Part shown: positions 7,559-16,242 of the stretch, in pieces
How the letters are laid out: each line of letters begins with the position of its first letter
Numbering within the stretch: the stretch's first letter is position 1
Source: Micromonospora pisi
GTDB taxonomy: Bacteria; Actinomycetota; Actinomycetes; Mycobacteriales; Micromonosporaceae
Direction: 5' to 3'
Length of the DNA stretch: 64,000 nucleotides
Assembly (NCBI RefSeq): GCF_003633685.1
Contig: NZ_RBKT01000001.1
Coordinates: 3,100,001 to 3,164,000, forward strand
Notes under the pieces: model-generated
Database searches by the model: none
The model's input: only the letters and a program-made list of their open reading frames with translations
What the model was told of the DNA's origin: nothing
Program-made: the position numbers and the translations under genes

Positions 7559-8674
7559 ATGTCCTCCGATGACCATGTTTTCCGAAGTGTTCGAGCGGCG
7601 CTGTCGCTGTATGTGGGGGGTGCCCTGCCCGACGACCTGCGCGGGACCGCCGAAGTCCATGGCCTTCCCACCGACGGGTGGGTCTTCCCGCCGGACTCGG
7701 CCACCATCTCCGATGCTGGCATTGACCCGCCGACGGATCTCCTCGCGCTCGGCGGGCTTCTGCTCGACCAGGCGCGCCAAGCCGGGATCACGCAACTGGT
7801 TCCCGGCGATCCTGGTTGGCCGGCGGGCACCGGCTGCGATCCGCTGCCGTGCTTGTGGGTGATCGGTGACGCTGACGTCGCCGGTTTGCTGCGCGAGGCG
7901 ATCACGGTCACCGGCACGCCCGGTGGGACGGCGTACGGCAAGCAGGCCGCGACCGGCCTGGCCTACGCCCTCGCGACCTACGGCTGGACCGTCACGGCCG
8001 GCGCCGCGACGGGCACCGACGCCCACGCCGCGCTTGCCGCGCGTGCCGCCGGACGCCCCGTGTTGCTGGTCGTAGCCAACGGCCTGGACCAGTCCTACCC
8101 TGCCGAGCTGACCGGACTACTGGCGGATGTGGCGGAGCACGGTGCGGTGGTCAGCGCGTTCCCGCCTGGATGCCCGCGGAGTCGGGCGCGGTGGGCGGTC
8201 CAGGAGCGGCTGCTCGGCTCGATCACCAGGGCCACGGTGGTCGTCGAGGCCATGGTGACCAGCCGGGCGTTGTTGACCGCCCAGGCCGCGACGCAGACCG
8301 GTCGGATCGTCTGCGCGGTCCCGGGTCCCATCACTTCCGCCTGGTCGGCGGGCTGTCACCAGTTGATCGCCGACGGCACCGCCCGGCTGGTCGCCCTCGC
8401 CGCCGACGTCATCGCGGCAATCGACCCGCCACTCGTCCCCGACGGCTCGGAGCAGTCGTTGTTCCAGATCACCGGTACCGCGTCGTGGGATGACGGCCGT
8501 TGGCGCACCCGGCACATGCCGGAGTTCCTCGTCCGGGCCGCATCACACCGGGACGCCGCCGACCGCGGGTTCGAGGTCATCTTCGCAACGAACCCGCACG
8601 CGTACGCGACCTTCGACGCCGGGGTCGTGGGCCCCGGCGGGGTGTACGAGGCAATCCAGGTCACCACCGGCTGA
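7559..8674 (+). CDS. DprA/Smf-like DNA-processing protein
   Basis: 371 residues. The central part follows the Rossmann fold of DprA: a TPGGTAYGKQAATGLAYAL segment, VTAGAATGTDAHAALAA, VVANGLDQSYPAEL, VVVEAMVTSRALLTAQAA and AVPGPITSAWSAGCHQLI. The usual FpxRNR motif reads ARWAVQERLLGSI, so the canonical Arg-Asn-Arg is altered. A C-terminal extension of about 80 residues (MPEFLVRAAS to YEAIQV) is not part of ordinary DprA. I chose the ATG at 7559 with a GGGAG ribosome site. DprA proteins bind single-stranded DNA and load RecA; element-borne homologues may handle incoming DNA. Role here inferred. Confidence 0.7.
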   Translation: MSSDDHVFRSVRAALSLYVGGALPDDLRGTAEVHGLPTDGWVFPPDSATISDAGIDPPTDLLALGGLLLDQARQAGITQLVPGDPGWPAGTGCDPLPCLWVIGDADVAGLLREAITVTGTPGGTAYGKQAATGLAYALATYGWTVTAGAATGTDAHAALAARAAGRPVLLVVANGLDQSYPAELTGLLADVAEHGAVVSAFPPGCPRSRARWAVQERLLGSITRATVVVEAMVTSRALLTAQAATQTGRIVCAVPGPITSAWSAGCHQLIADGTARLVALAADVIAAIDPPLVPDGSEQSLFQITGTASWDDGRWRTRHMPEFLVRAASHRDAADRGFEVIFATNPHAYATFDAGVVGPGGVYEAIQVTTG

Positions 8675-8861
8675 CCCACCACACGCATCCCGCGCCTCCC
8701 CAACGGTGGCAGGCCAACCATGCCTCCCACCTCGCCCCTCCTTCCCCGGACGAGAACGGCCTACGGGCCACCCGGTGACGGTGCCCTGCGCCCCGGAACG
8801 GCTCACCACCTCCCCGGCCTCGCCAACACCCCTCGAATCACAGCCCTCACAGGAGGAATCC

Positions 8862-9377
8862 GTGTCCCTGCCCGATATCAACGACTTGCAAGACCTACTC
8901 ACTCCGCTGTTCCAGGCGATGGAATGGGCCGAGGAAGAGATCGAAGCGGCACGACGCAGACACCGCTACGCCGCCGACCGCATCTGGGACAGCTTCCTGC
9001 TGCTCACACCGACACATGACCTGATGAGCCGCTCGGAGGCTGTGTACCGGTCGCATTGCCGGGAACTGCTCGACCGGGTAGCACGCCGCGAAGACACCCG
9101 ACCAGGCACCGCCGCCGAGTGCTGCATCGCACTGAGCGAAACCAGCCTCCGGGCACCGCTGAACACCACCGCCGCCGGCCTCTACGCCCGCATGTGGACA
9201 CTCGCCCAACTGCCGCCGATCGAGATGACCGACAGCAGCGTGCACTACGAAGCCCTGGAAGGCTCGTCGATCGACCAGCAGGAAGCATGGCTTCGCCGCA
9301 AGCTGCGCCAGCAGTCGCGCATAACGGCCACCAGCAGTGCCGCCGCAGCCGTGCCACGTCAGGCAGCAGCGGCCTGA
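8862..9377 (+). CDS. hypothetical protein, helical
   Basis: 171 residues from a GTG with an excellent AGGAGG site eight bases upstream. The sequence is mostly helical and acidic, with WAEEEIEAARRRHRYAADRIWDSFLLLTPTHDLMSR near residues 18-55 and an Ala-rich C-terminus. No family was recognised. It follows the DprA-like gene by 187 bases in the same orientation and is followed after 200 bases by a strong terminator. Confidence 0.55.
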   Translation: MSLPDINDLQDLLTPLFQAMEWAEEEIEAARRRHRYAADRIWDSFLLLTPTHDLMSRSEAVYRSHCRELLDRVARREDTRPGTAAECCIALSETSLRAPLNTTAAGLYARMWTLAQLPPIEMTDSSVHYEALEGSSIDQQEAWLRRKLRQQSRITATSSAAAAVPRQAAAA

Positions 9378-9578
9378 CGAGGCCTTGTCGTCGCGGGGCC
9401 CTTCACTCTGATCACCGCCTCTGCGCGGCGTACGGGAACTGATTACCCGGCAGCCTCGAAGGTCCACAGCGCAACTCGCAAGCCATGTGACTGATTGGCC
9501 CGTCCGCCGGAGCGCCATAGCCCATTCGGCACCACGAAAATCCGTCGCGGTCCACCGCGTCCCGATCGCTGTTCCTCA

Positions 9579-9602
9579 GCCCGCCTGATGGCGGGCTTTT
9601 TT
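9579..9602 (+). terminator. rho-independent terminator
   Basis: GCCCGCC (9579-9585) pairs with GGCGGGC (9590-9596) around TGAT and is followed by six T. It closes the preceding transcription unit 20 bases before the GGDEF gene's start codon. Confidence 0.85.
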
Positions 9603-9622
9603 GCGTTTCTGGGAGACCCCTC

Positions 9623-10726
9623 ATGTCCGCAACCACCATCGCCGTCATCGCGGCCATCGCCACCGCCGAAGTCCTCCAAGCCATCGCCGTCGGCCTCAAA
9701 CTCCGGCACCTGCACGCCCGTATCGCTGCCATCGCCGAGACCGCCGGCCGGGACTACCTCACCGGCATCGCCGGACGACGCGGCCTACACGACACCCACC
9801 GCGACCTCACCATCGCCGGAACCCCGCCCGGTGTCCTGCTCCTCGATTTGACCCTGTTCAAGGACGTCAACGACACCTTCGGCCACGACACCGGCGACGA
9901 CCTCCTGTCCGCCGTCGCCGCCCGCCTCCACACCGTCGCCACCACGCTGCGTGGGCTCGCCGGGCGCCTCGGCGGCGACGAGTTCGTCCTACTCCTCCCG
10001 CACGCCACCACCAGCCAGCAACTCATGGACGCCGCCGCAGTCGTCCGGCAAGCCCTCGCCGAACCCGTCACGATCGACGGCGCCCCTGATCCGCTAACGG
10101 TGAGCTGCGTGATCGGGCTGGCCCCGCCAACCGCGACACCCGTGCCGGGGAAACCGTTTCGGACCGCCGACATCGCCCTCTACCACGCCCGCCACCACCG
10201 GCAGACCCACGCCATCTACCAGCCGGGCATGACCTACCCCACCGCAGCAGACCGGCACGGTGCCCGCCTTCGCGACCAACGGCCCGCACCGCCCGTCGCC
10301 GTCTTCGACACCACCAGGTTCCAGCACCTGGCCGCCGGAGATGTCTCCAGCGACGTCGCGCACCCCGACGACATCGCCGAACTGAACAGCCTCCTGGAGG
10401 TACTCGACCCAGGCAGTCGTGACTTCGGCACCGACGTCCACGACCTGCTCTCCCGATGCGTCGCGCACGGCGCGATGCGCTACCGGGACCCGATTACCGA
10501 CGTCAGCGTCCACCCGACGACCGTCGGTGAGGCCCGTGATGGTGGCTTCCTTCTTCTGGTCCACCTCGACAACGCGGTCACCGTCGCCTCCGACCAGATC
10601 CACCCGCGCATGTTCCACCAGCGCCCGCACGCGGCGGACCTCGTGCTCACGGACATCGCGGAGACCGTCTGCCGGGTCTACGACACCTACCGCGCCCACA
10701 CGACCACCCCGCAGCGCCCGCGATGA
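9623..10726 (+). CDS. GGDEF-domain protein (candidate diguanylate cyclase)
   Basis: 367 residues. An N-terminal hydrophobic helix (residues 1-25) may anchor the protein. A GGDEF domain spans about 40-190 with LLDLTLFKDVNDTFGHDTGDDLL and an intact GGDEF signature near 117-121, so cyclic-di-GMP synthesis is plausible. The remaining 170 residues form an unrecognised domain with DFGTDVHDLLSRCVAHGAM and VHLDNAVTVASDQIHPRM. GGAG precedes the ATG. The gene starts just after a terminator and overlaps the next, interrupted, gene by four bases. Related GGDEF proteins occur in actinomycete integrative elements; their role there is unknown. Confidence 0.75.
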   Translation: MSATTIAVIAAIATAEVLQAIAVGLKLRHLHARIAAIAETAGRDYLTGIAGRRGLHDTHRDLTIAGTPPGVLLLDLTLFKDVNDTFGHDTGDDLLSAVAARLHTVATTLRGLAGRLGGDEFVLLLPHATTSQQLMDAAAVVRQALAEPVTIDGAPDPLTVSCVIGLAPPTATPVPGKPFRTADIALYHARHHRQTHAIYQPGMTYPTAADRHGARLRDQRPAPPVAVFDTTRFQHLAAGDVSSDVAHPDDIAELNSLLEVLDPGSRDFGTDVHDLLSRCVAHGAMRYRDPITDVSVHPTTVGEARDGGFLLLVHLDNAVTVASDQIHPRMFHQRPHAADLVLTDIAETVCRVYDTYRAHTTTPQRPR

Positions 10727-10905
10727 GCGACACCGTCTTGCCGCACCTGTCGGCGTGGTGCCAGCGGTGGCACCAGGGCCGCCACAGCTGGGTCCACCGC
10801 CGCCACGGTGGCTTCAACGCCCGCCGCTACCAAACCATCGAGTTGCCCGAAGCCGAGGCGAAACGCTACGTCCTTCGGCATCATTACGCCCACAGTTGGC
10901 CATTT
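10723..10905 (+). pseudogene. truncated Mom-like/GNAT-type element protein
   Basis: The first 60 codons (LPHLSAWCQRWHQ through LPEAEAKRYVLRHHYAHSW) match the start of an actinomycete element protein in which the HHYxGSYPA motif leads into a GNAT-like, Mom-type fold (family from memory). Similarity stops at about 10895-10905, where GC content falls. The open frame then runs through unrelated sequence into a transposon recombinase fragment. The start overlaps the GGDEF stop by ATGA. This gene was probably cut by insertion of the transposon/molybdate block. Confidence 0.55.
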
Positions 10906-11133
10906 ATCTTCATGGTGATCTTTCCTACAGTCATGTCAGCCACGTTTGCGCTGAGCTGGCCTGATCATCGATATCCAAGGGGTGTTCGGCATTTTAGGCA
11001 CGTTCGTCACGTCGTTCCGCGCCGAGCGGGCGACTCTGAATCAGGATCGAACGGGATGGGTGGTCGTCGGAGCCTACGACTACGCTCTCCACCGCGAGGG
11101 CTCGCTTTTTCTTGCGGGGCTCCGAGAGGCCGG

Positions 11134-11784
11134 CCGCTGCCGTTCGACCGCAGCCGCATCTTTGCCTACGCCTTCCGGCACACCTACGCCCAGCGTCATG
11201 CGGACGCAGGCACCGACCTACATACCCTGCGCGACCTCATGGATCACAAATCAGCCGATACCACCCTGGGATACTTCAAGGTCTCCCTCGCCAAGCGCCG
11301 TGAGGCGGTGGAGACCATGCGCCAACACGTCGTTGATCGCGCCGGCAACCCCGCGCCGACGTTGTCGGCGACCGCGTACGAGGCACGATCAGTCGCGGTG
11401 CCCTTCGGCAACTGCACCGAGCCGTCCAACGTGAAGGCCGGCGGCGGACGGTGCCCGATCCGCTTCCAGTGCTCCGGCTGCGGCTTCCGCCCCGATCCCT
11501 CCTTCCTTCCCGCGGTCGAGGACCACATCCGCGCGTTGAAGGCTGACCGCGAAACCGCGCGGGCCCTGGAGGTCGCCGAGTTCGTCGTCCGCAATCTCAG
11601 CGACCAGATCAACTCCTTTCAAAACGTCGTCACCAGCATTCGTACCCAACTCGCCGCGATGCCCGAGGACGAACGCCGCCACCTCGAAGAAGCAGCCACA
11701 GTCCTGCGTAAGGTCCGCGCCGCAGCCCGGCTGCCCGTCCTGCCCATTCCCTCGATCCCCACTCGGAGCACCCCCAATGAGTGA
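11134..11784 (+). pseudogene. C-terminal fragment of Tn554-type TnpB tyrosine recombinase
   Basis: From about 11134 the frame shows the C-terminal half of a transposon tyrosine recombinase: FAYAFRHTYAQRHADAG (the His-x-x-Arg box), MDHKSADTTLGYF with the nucleophile Tyr, and the zinc-ribbon-like GGRCPIRFQCSGCGF typical of TnpB of Tn554-like transposons. The N-terminal domains and first catalytic Arg are missing, so it is inactive. The frame is open back into the Mom-like fragment only by chance; about 10905-11134 has no similarity. It overlaps the TnpC-like gene by eight bases, as in intact transposons. Confidence 0.75.
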
Positions 11785-12352
11785 GCCCCGCACCCCCGGC
11801 CAGGTCCTGCGCGAGGCACGCCAAAAGGACTCACTCACCAAGCGCACCCGCGTCCTGTCCGTCGTCGATCAGCTCCTCGCCGACAACGAACCGGTCACCT
11901 TCACCGGCGTGGCCCGCGCCGCGAACGTCTCCCACTGGCTCGTCTACGCAGACGGCGTACGCGAGCACATCGAGGCCGCACGCCGGCGCCAGGGCCGCAC
12001 CGCGGCCAACGACGCCCGTACCAGCGCCCGGACCCCGCCCGGGTGGAAGGTCGAGAAGCAGCTCCTGCGGGAGGACAACCGGCGGCTGCGTGAAGACGTG
12101 GAACGGCTCAAGGCCGCAGTCCGGCGGAACCTGGGACAGCAACTCGACCAGTTCGGTGCTGCCGACCTCGGCGCCCGCGTCGACGAACTCACCACCGACA
12201 ACCGGCGTCTACAGGACGAGCTCGCCAAGGCACAAGCCAGAATCGAGCAACTCGCCAGCCAGCTCAAAGAGGCCGAGGACGACCTTGCTGCCGCGCGAAC
12301 CAGCATTCGCCGTCTGATCCGCACCGAAAACATAACCAGTACCACACCGTGA
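11777..12352 (+). CDS. TnpC-like transposon protein (DUF6262)
   Basis: 191 residues. The N-terminal part (KRTRVLSVVDQLLADNEP, VTFTGVARAANVSHWLVY) is the HTH-like region of DUF6262 proteins encoded after TnpB in Tn554-family transposons. Residues 90-185 are a long coiled coil (LREDNRRLREDVERLKAAV). It assists the transposon recombinases in that family. It is intact, but the recombinase before it is only a fragment, so the unit is not self-mobile. The overlap with TnpB (start at 11777) is preserved. Confidence 0.8.
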   Translation: MSEPRTPGQVLREARQKDSLTKRTRVLSVVDQLLADNEPVTFTGVARAANVSHWLVYADGVREHIEAARRRQGRTAANDARTSARTPPGWKVEKQLLREDNRRLREDVERLKAAVRRNLGQQLDQFGAADLGARVDELTTDNRRLQDELAKAQARIEQLASQLKEAEDDLAAARTSIRRLIRTENITSTTP

Positions 12353-12589
12353 CCTGCCCATAGCTCGAACGACGGCCCTCTGAGTCCCGCCGCTGAGCGT
12401 GCTGCCGCGGTAACCGCCGGGCAGAGGGTCCATGCATGTCACCAGCTTGACCACGCCAAGGCAGACCCTGAGCCGATCTGGGGTGGCGCCGGACCGAGAT
12501 TTCCAACGCGGACACGGGCGTGTGTCGTGACATCCGAACCTGGGCGCCAGGTCTATGCTCGGATGCTGTCACTGCGCTACTTTCCTAGC

Positions 12590-13615
12590 ATGTCTGGTGA
12601 GCGGGTGCGGCAGCGTCGGCTGCTTCGCGGTTGGTCGCAGGCCGAGTTGGGGGCTGCGGCGGGGATGTCGCGACAGTCGGTGGTGGCGGTCGAGGCGGGG
12701 CGGCACGTTCCGTCGGTGGTAGCTGCGCTCGGGCTGGCCGCCGCGCTGGACTGCACGGTGGAGAACCTCTTCGGGGGCGGTGGCACCGATGCGGTGTTGC
12801 CCGTGTTGGCCGACGTTGCCGAGCCGGCGCCTGGGACGCCGCTGGCGGTAGCCCGGGTGGGTTCTACACAGGTGTGGGCGCCGCTTGCGGAGTCGGATGC
12901 GTCGGGGTTCTGCCTGGCCGATGCTGTCTGGACTGCGCAGGGGCCGCAGCTTTTGGACGGTGCGAGCGGGGACGGCTTCGTGGTGGCCGGGTGCGAGCCC
13001 GCTCTCGGCATGGCCGCTTCGGCTGCCCCCGGGAAGGGCGCCGCACGCCTGGTCGTCGTGCACGCCTCGTCGGGTCGCTCGCTTGCGGCGCTCGCGGCGG
13101 AGCGGGTGCATGCGGCGGTGGTGCACGGCCCGGTCGGAGGTCTGCCGCCGGTGCAGGCTGGCGTGGCTCGGTGGGAATTGGCTCGCTGGCCGGTCGGTCT
13201 CGCCTACAACGGCACGATGCCGCCTCTCGGCGAGGTCGGGGCTGGCCGGGTGCCGGTCGCGCACCGTGACTCCCAGGCCGCCTCCGAGGAGGCGCTGCAT
13301 CGGGCGTTGGCGGCGGCCGGGGCTGCGGGGCGGGTGGCCGGGCCGGTCGCGTCGGGGCATCTGGCGTCGGCGCGGATTACGGCGGAGGGGCGGGTCGCGG
13401 CTGGGGTAACGATCGCTGCGGCGGCTTCGGCGGTGGGACTGGATTTCACCGCGTTCGAGGAGCACGTGGTGCAGCTTTGGGTGGACCGGCGGTTCGTCGA
13501 GCACCCGGGAATGTCGACGTTGTTGCAGGTGTGGTGCTCACCAAGGGTGAGTGCCCAGTTGCGCCGGCTGGGCGGATACGCGCTGGCCGGCGCGGGAGCA
13601 GAGGTGACTACGTGA
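12590..13615 (+). CDS. XRE-type regulator with periplasmic-binding-like domain (molybdate operon)
   Basis: 341 residues. An N-terminal XRE HTH (VRQRRLLRGWSQAELGAAAGMSRQSVVAVEAGR, residues 4-36) is joined to a substrate-binding-protein-like domain (PF12727 type) ending in FVEHPGMSTLLQ. Such proteins usually precede modABC and sense molybdate or related cofactor state. Its stop overlaps the modA GTG by four bases, so regulator and transporter are translated together. An alternative in-frame ATG at 12563, 3-4 bases after a TATGCT -10-like box, would allow a slightly longer form. The 237 bases before it contain nothing recognisable and may hold the transposon end. Confidence 0.8.
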   Translation: MSGERVRQRRLLRGWSQAELGAAAGMSRQSVVAVEAGRHVPSVVAALGLAAALDCTVENLFGGGGTDAVLPVLADVAEPAPGTPLAVARVGSTQVWAPLAESDASGFCLADAVWTAQGPQLLDGASGDGFVVAGCEPALGMAASAAPGKGAARLVVVHASSGRSLAALAAERVHAAVVHGPVGGLPPVQAGVARWELARWPVGLAYNGTMPPLGEVGAGRVPVAHRDSQAASEEALHRALAAAGAAGRVAGPVASGHLASARITAEGRVAAGVTIAAAASAVGLDFTAFEEHVVQLWVDRRFVEHPGMSTLLQVWCSPRVSAQLRRLGGYALAGAGAEVTT

Positions 13616-14424
13616 AGCGCACCCGTGCACTGGTAGCTGGGCTGCTGGCCGCAGCCGTCATATTGACCGGCTGCGGCGCCGGCAACGACACAGCCGACGG
13701 GGCAGGCGCGCAGCAGAAGGTGGTGAAGGTCGCCGCGGCCTCCGACCTGAAGTTCGCCCTGGACGACGTGCTGAAGGACTTCCGCACCGACAACCCGACC
13801 ACGAATGTCGAGGTCACGTACGGCTCGTCGGGCAACTTCGCCACCCAACTGTCCAACGGCGCCCCATTCGACGTGTTCCTGTCCGCCGACACCTCCTACC
13901 CTCAGAAGCTGGAGGAGGCCGGGCTGACGGTCGACGGCTCGCAGTTCGACTACGCCGTCGGCCGCCTCGTCGTGTGGGCGGACAAGAACAAGCAGTTCGG
14001 CATCGTGGCCGGAGGCATAAGGAAGTTGACCGACCCGAAGATCCGCAAGGTGGCGATCGCGAACCCGGAGCACGCCCCGTACGGTCGCGCCGCGGTGGCC
14101 GCGCTCAAGAGCGCGGGTGTCTACGAGCAGGTGCAGCCGAAGCTGGTCCTGGGCGACAACATCGCCCAGGCCGCCGAGTTCGTGACCTCCGGCAACGCCG
14201 ACGCAGGTGTGATCGCGCTGTCGCTGTCGCTGGCCGGCCCGATGAAGGACATCGGCGACGTCGCCGAGGTGGACCTGGAGTCCTACCCACGGATCAACCA
14301 GGGAGGCGTGATCATGAAGAAGGCCACCGACGTCGAGGCCGCTAGAACGTTCACCGCTTACCTCGGCGGGCCGAAGGCCCATGCGGTGCTGAAGGCGTAC
14401 GGCTTCTACCTCCCCGGCCAATAA
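13612..14424 (+). CDS. modA: molybdate ABC transporter substrate-binding lipoprotein
   Basis: 270 residues from a GTG overlapping the regulator stop. A signal sequence (KRTRALVAGLLAAAVILTGC) ends in a lipobox with Cys at about residue 20, so the protein is anchored outside the membrane. The mature part has ModA signatures: VAAASDLKFALDDVL, YGSSGNFATQL, GAPFDVFLSADTSYPQKL and IANPEHAPYGRAA. It captures molybdate or tungstate and delivers it to ModB/ModC for molybdenum-cofactor synthesis. It is followed by modB after 11 bases. Confidence 0.93.
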   Translation: MKRTRALVAGLLAAAVILTGCGAGNDTADGAGAQQKVVKVAAASDLKFALDDVLKDFRTDNPTTNVEVTYGSSGNFATQLSNGAPFDVFLSADTSYPQKLEEAGLTVDGSQFDYAVGRLVVWADKNKQFGIVAGGIRKLTDPKIRKVAIANPEHAPYGRAAVAALKSAGVYEQVQPKLVLGDNIAQAAEFVTSGNADAGVIALSLSLAGPMKDIGDVAEVDLESYPRINQGGVIMKKATDVEAARTFTAYLGGPKAHAVLKAYGFYLPGQ

Positions 14425-14435
14425 GGGATCCGTTC

Positions 14436-15113
14436 GTGGACTGGCAGGCCGTTCTACTCAGCCTGCGCCTGGCGGCGACGACCACCGGCATCCTGCTGGT
14501 GGTCGCCCTGCCGCTGGGCGCATGGCTCGCCTACGCACCCCGGCGCTGGTGGCGCACCGCCATCGAGGCCGTCGTCGCGCTGCCCCTCGTGCTGCCGCCG
14601 TCGGTACTCGGGTTCTACGCCCTGATAGCGCTCGGCCCGAAGTCCCCGGTCGGCCGCTGGTACGAGGACCTGACCGGCAGTCTGCTGCCGTTCTCCTTCA
14701 CCGGCCTGCTGGTCGGCTCGGTCCTGTTCAGCCTGCCGTTCGCCGTCCAGCCGATCACGGCCGGTTTCGCCGGAGTGGACCGTCGACTGTTGGAAGCGTC
14801 CTGGTCGCTGGGCGAATTCCGCACGGTCACACTGGCCCGGATCGCCGTTCCCCTCGCGTTGCCGGGGATCGTAACCGGTGCGGTGCTGTCGTTCGCGCAC
14901 ACCGTCGGCGAGTTCGGCGTCGTCCTCATGCTCGGTGGCAACCTGCCCGGACAAACCCGCACGATCTCCATCGCCATCTACGACTCCGTGCAGGCGATGG
15001 ACTACGCGACGGCCGGCCGCACCAGCCTGCTCCTGCTGGTCTTCTCCTTCGCCGTGCTGGCCACCACCTACACCCTCCAGCGCCGGTTCACCTACGCCGG
15101 AGCCACCCCATGA
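14436..15113 (+). CDS. modB: molybdate ABC transporter permease
   Basis: 225 residues with five to six hydrophobic segments and the permease loop VDRRLLEASWSLGEFRTVTLARIAVPLALPGI, which contacts the ATPase. LPPSVLGFY near residue 50 is typical of ModB. It starts at GTG 14436 and its stop overlaps the modC ATG by four bases. It forms the membrane channel of the ModABC importer. Confidence 0.92.
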   Translation: MDWQAVLLSLRLAATTTGILLVVALPLGAWLAYAPRRWWRTAIEAVVALPLVLPPSVLGFYALIALGPKSPVGRWYEDLTGSLLPFSFTGLLVGSVLFSLPFAVQPITAGFAGVDRRLLEASWSLGEFRTVTLARIAVPLALPGIVTGAVLSFAHTVGEFGVVLMLGGNLPGQTRTISIAIYDSVQAMDYATAGRTSLLLLVFSFAVLATTYTLQRRFTYAGATP

Positions 15114-16228
15114 CCCTCACCAGCGACGCCACCACCAAGACCGAACCGGGTCAGGAAGGTCACGCACTCACGGCCGCCTTCATTGCCCGGCACCGGCGCG
15201 GGCCAGCCATCACCGCCGACCTGACCCTCGACGCCGGGCAGACGCTGATCCTGTTCGGGCCCTCCGGCGGCGGCAAAACCACCATCCTGCGCGCCCTCGC
15301 CGGCCTCCACGCCCCCGACACCGGCCGCATCACCTGCGCCGGACACACCTGGTACGACTCGGCCACCCGCACCAACGTGCCCGTCCAGAAACGCGGTGTC
15401 GGGTACCTGTTCCAGGACTATGCCCTCTTCCCGCACCTCACCGTTGCCGCGAACATCACCTACGGCATGCGCCGCGCCCGCCGCGACCACCGCACCCGCA
15501 AACTCGCCAAACTGGTCGACCTGCTCAACCTGCACGGCCTCGCCGGCCGCAAAGCCGGTCAGGTCTCCGGCGGCCAGGCCCAGCGCGTCGCTCTCGCCCG
15601 TGCCCTGGCCACCGACCCACGCCTGCTGCTGCTGGACGAACCGCTCTCCGCCCTCGACACCCCGACCCGGGCAGCGATCCGCTCCGATCTGCGCGCCCTC
15701 CTGCGCGAGGTCGGCATCCCGGCCGTGATCGTCACCCACGAACGGGCCGAGACCTACGCGCTCGGCGACCGCCTCGCCCTCATCGTCGACGGCGCCACCA
15801 CACAGACCGGACCGGTCGCCGACGTCATGGACCACCCAGCGAACCTGCCGGCCGCCCGCGCGCTCGGCTTCGACAACCTCCTACCCGCCACCGCCACCGC
15901 GCCGGACACCTACCAGCTGGCTGGCGGCCAGCAACTCCACCTGCCCACCACCCGGGCCGGCAAGACGGTCACGATCGCCATACGCGCCGAGCACCTCGCA
16001 CTACAACCGCACGAGTCCGGCGACGCCACGCCTGCCGACGGCCACACCCTCGCCGGTACAGTCACCGACGCCACACCCGAAGGCCGGCTGACCCGCACCC
16101 GCGTACGCATGCCTGACGGCACTACCCTGACCGTCCTCACCCCGGCCCGCGACCACACTCCGCCGCAACCGGGACAGGCCGTCACCGTCACCATCGACCC
16201 GGCCTGCGCCGTCGTTCTTCCTGCCTGA
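15110..16228 (+). CDS. modC: molybdate ABC transporter ATP-binding protein
   Basis: 372 residues. Walker A GPSGGGKTT is at about 47-55, a Q-loop lies in LFQDYALFPHLTV, the signature is VSGGQAQRVALARAL near 152 and Walker B LLLLDEP near 172-178, followed by His in VTHERAE. The C-terminal 120 residues form a TOBE-type domain (IRAEHLAL, TPEGRLTRTRVRM) that binds oxyanion in ModC. It powers molybdate uptake with ModA and ModB and overlaps modB by ATGA. Confidence 0.92.
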   Translation: MTLTSDATTKTEPGQEGHALTAAFIARHRRGPAITADLTLDAGQTLILFGPSGGGKTTILRALAGLHAPDTGRITCAGHTWYDSATRTNVPVQKRGVGYLFQDYALFPHLTVAANITYGMRRARRDHRTRKLAKLVDLLNLHGLAGRKAGQVSGGQAQRVALARALATDPRLLLLDEPLSALDTPTRAAIRSDLRALLREVGIPAVIVTHERAETYALGDRLALIVDGATTQTGPVADVMDHPANLPAARALGFDNLLPATATAPDTYQLAGGQQLHLPTTRAGKTVTIAIRAEHLALQPHESGDATPADGHTLAGTVTDATPEGRLTRTRVRMPDGTTLTVLTPARDHTPPQPGQAVTVTIDPACAVVLPA

Positions 16229-16242
16229 GGACCCCGCCACCG

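Noticed and set aside
10723-11784. A single 353-residue open frame as one protein
   Set aside because: The first 60 codons and the last 215 belong to unrelated families and the middle has no similarity; the frame is open by chance across an insertion junction.
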